A DNA stretch of 14,501 nucleotides from the NCBI GenBank assembly GCA_900321515.1, contig ONWI01000249.1, forward strand, positions 1-14,501. Reading direction: 5' to 3'. The notes under the pieces were generated by a model. It was not told the origin of the DNA. It worked only from the letters and a program-made list of their open reading frames with translations, and did no database searches. The first letter of the stretch is position 1. The number at the start of each line of letters is the position of its first letter. Positions 13,473 through 14,501 of the stretch are shown piece by piece. Position numbers and translations under genes: made by a program. The DNA is from an uncultured Eubacteriales bacterium. GTDB taxonomy: Bacteria; Bacillota; Clostridia; Oscillospirales; Acutalibacteraceae.

Positions 13473-14242
13473 TCCCATATTACCTCCCTGCTGTCAAATA
13501 CGGGCCCGTTCTTGCATACATGCAGATATTTCTCCCCGCCGTCGGGCGTCCTTGTCTTGCAGGCGCAGACCAGACATGCGCCGACTCCGCAGCCCATTCT
13601 CTCTTCGAGTGAAACCATGCACCTTATGCCTCGCTTTTCGGCTTCGGCGGCGGTCAGCCGCAGCATGGGCTTCGGTCCGCAGGTGTACACCGCGTCGCAT
13701 GGGGCTTCAAGCAGCCGCCGGGCAAGCAGTTCAGTCACGAATCCGTGGTGACCGAGCGAGCCGTCGTCGGTGGCTATGCGCACATCCGCGCCGTTTGCTC
13801 TGAAATCGTCGGCAAGTATCGCGGCATCCCTGTTTCTGAATCCCAGAAGCACAGTGGCGTTCGCCCCATAGGGAGCCGACGCTCCGAGCAGCGGCGGCAC
13901 GCCTATTCCGCCGCCTACGAATACCGCCTTTTCGTCCGGAGCGATGTCAAAGCCGTTGCCGAGCGGGGCGAGAATGTCCATGTTCTCTCCTTCCTTCATC
14001 CGGGACATAATGGCAGTGCCTTCGCCCCTCACCTCGAAGACGAAGCGGATTCTGCCCTCTTCGCGGCTGAATCCGCAGACCGAGATGGGACGGCGCAGTG
14101 TTTTGCCTTCAACCAGTATGTTGGCGAACTGCCCTGGCTTCATGTTCCGAACGGCGCTCTCTGAGGCTACCGTAAAGCTGAACGTCGTCTTATTGAGCTG
14201 CTCCTTTTTAATTATGGGACACAGCTCCTGTGTGTATTTCAT
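13469..14242 (-). CDS. pyrK: Dihydroorotate dehydrogenase B, electron transfer subunit
   Basis: PyrK carries FAD and a [2Fe-2S] cluster and moves electrons from the PyrD FMN to NAD+. 257 residues, the family's usual length. Seen: RRPIS (50-54, FAD-binding loop), VGGGIGVPPL (109-118) for the nucleotide-binding domain, YTCGPKPML (186-194), and cluster ligands C218, C223, C226 and C243 in GCGVGACLVCAC...HVC, the expected C-x4-C-x2-C-xn-C arrangement. The open frame continues 26 codons upstream into the intergenic repeat, but AAGGAGG sits eight bases before this ATG and the family aligns from here, so the longer start is wrong. It is the first gene of the operon visible; no good promoter is seen in the 30 bases between it and the repeat element, so transcription probably starts within or beyond that element. 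Confidence 0.97.
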   Translation of the reverse strand: MKYTQELCPIIKKEQLNKTTFSFTVASESAVRNMKPGQFANILVEGKTLRRPISVCGFSREEGRIRFVFEVRGEGTAIMSRMKEGENMDILAPLGNGFDIAPDEKAVFVGGGIGVPPLLGASAPYGANATVLLGFRNRDAAILADDFRANGADVRIATDDGSLGHHGFVTELLARRLLEAPCDAVYTCGPKPMLRLTAAEAEKRGIRCMVSLEERMGCGVGACLVCACKTRTPDGGEKYLHVCKNGPVFDSREVIWE

Positions 14243-14273
14243 GTATTCTGCCTCCTTGGATATTGTTGATTTT

Positions 14274-14501
14274 AGCCGATTGTAAAAGTTGGAAATATCG
14301 GAAATTCGGGGCTTGCGCATTTTAAGCCTGAGCTTTTTTCTCCAGCATGGAGGGGCGGATTTAGATTTTTACGATTTCGGTATTCGACTGACCTCGATTT
14401 ATTTTCCAAGTGCATTTCGCTCGCTCGGCTCCGCCGAGCTTGTGGGGCGCTGCCCCACCGCCCCGCAAGGGCTCTGCCCTTGACCTGCCAGGAGGGCCAG
14501 C
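14274..14501 (+). repeat. Dispersed intergenic repeat, copy 3, runs off window
   Basis: Begins AGCCGATTGTAAAAG, 32 bases upstream of the pyrK start and in the opposite direction. Shares with copy 2 in the same order: GGCTT...AAGCC hairpin with six Ts (14310-14339), core GGGCGGAT/ATTCGACT (14353-14389), CGGTATTCG, the 20-base stretch at 14415-14434, and the CCCCGCAA box (14461-14468). The first 14 bases are identical to 1489-1502. Its right end lies outside the window. No coding frame is supported. Confidence 0.75.
14423..14482 (+). repeat. Three consecutive 17-nt triloop hairpins
   Basis: Each hairpin has a perfect seven-bp stem and a three-base loop: GCTCGGC-TCC-GCCGAGC (14423-14439), GTGGGGC-GCT-GCCCCAC (14442-14458) and CAAGGGC-TCT-GCCCTTG (14466-14482), separated by two and seven bases. 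The stems differ in sequence, so this is not a simple tandem repeat. They belong to repeat copy 3, and the pattern may continue past the window end. Confidence 0.85.

Noticed and set aside
14243..14320. N-terminal extension of pyrK by 26 codons
   Set aside because: The added residues come from the repeat element and spacer; an ideal AAGGAGG site and family length support the ATG at 14242.
14423..14482. CRISPR array
   Set aside because: The hairpin units differ in sequence and are separated by two and seven bases; there are no identical repeats, no spacers and no cas genes.

Overview
The window (about 52% G+C) looks like a chromosomal segment from a low-to-mid GC Gram-positive anaerobe, most likely a Clostridia/Oscillospiraceae-type gut bacterium. 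The grounds are strong Shine-Dalgarno sites, sigma-A-type promoters, a pyrK-pyrD type (class 1B) dihydroorotate dehydrogenase and a BmrCD/LmrCD-type two-gene ABC exporter. The taxonomic assignment is inference; there is no rRNA or tRNA gene to anchor it.

Left part (1-4180): a helix-turn-helix gene and an overlapping Ser/Thr kinase gene (cut by the window start) are read leftwards from a near-perfect sigma-A promoter at 1280-1308. Diverging from them, and reading rightwards, are two small single-pass membrane proteins and a Vps4/spastin/SpoVK-like AAA+ ATPase. Between the two sets lies a 430-bp gap containing a hairpin-rich block (1489-1716) with imperfect terminal inverted repeats. I read this as a candidate signalling locus of unknown function. 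The AAA+ gene is followed by a perfect 20-bp inverted repeat and the first copy of a dispersed intergenic repeat.

Middle (4100-9200): a consensus promoter drives two overlapping genes for a heterodimeric ABC exporter. One composite ATP site is degenerate (Walker B Asp in place of Glu, Gln in place of the H-loop His, LSQGQ signature). A stand-alone gene for a polyprenyl-phosphate phosphoglycosyl transferase (priming sugar transferase) follows, with its own extended -10 promoter and a strong terminator. Next comes a 340-bp non-coding repeat element full of hairpins.

Right part (9200-14501): all genes read leftwards. pyrK-pyrD-ruvX-hemW form a tight operon with overlaps or gaps of a few bases. 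It is followed, after its own promoter, by a two-gene unit of uncharacterised polytopic membrane proteins, the first carrying an N-terminal zinc ribbon. A third repeat copy starts 30 bases upstream of pyrK and runs off the window end as a series of 17-nt, three-base-loop hairpins.

The housekeeping genes are ordinary. The parts that deserve a second look are the family of structured intergenic elements (with shared boundary sequence and compensating hairpin changes between copies) and the kinase/HTH - membrane - AAA+ locus.
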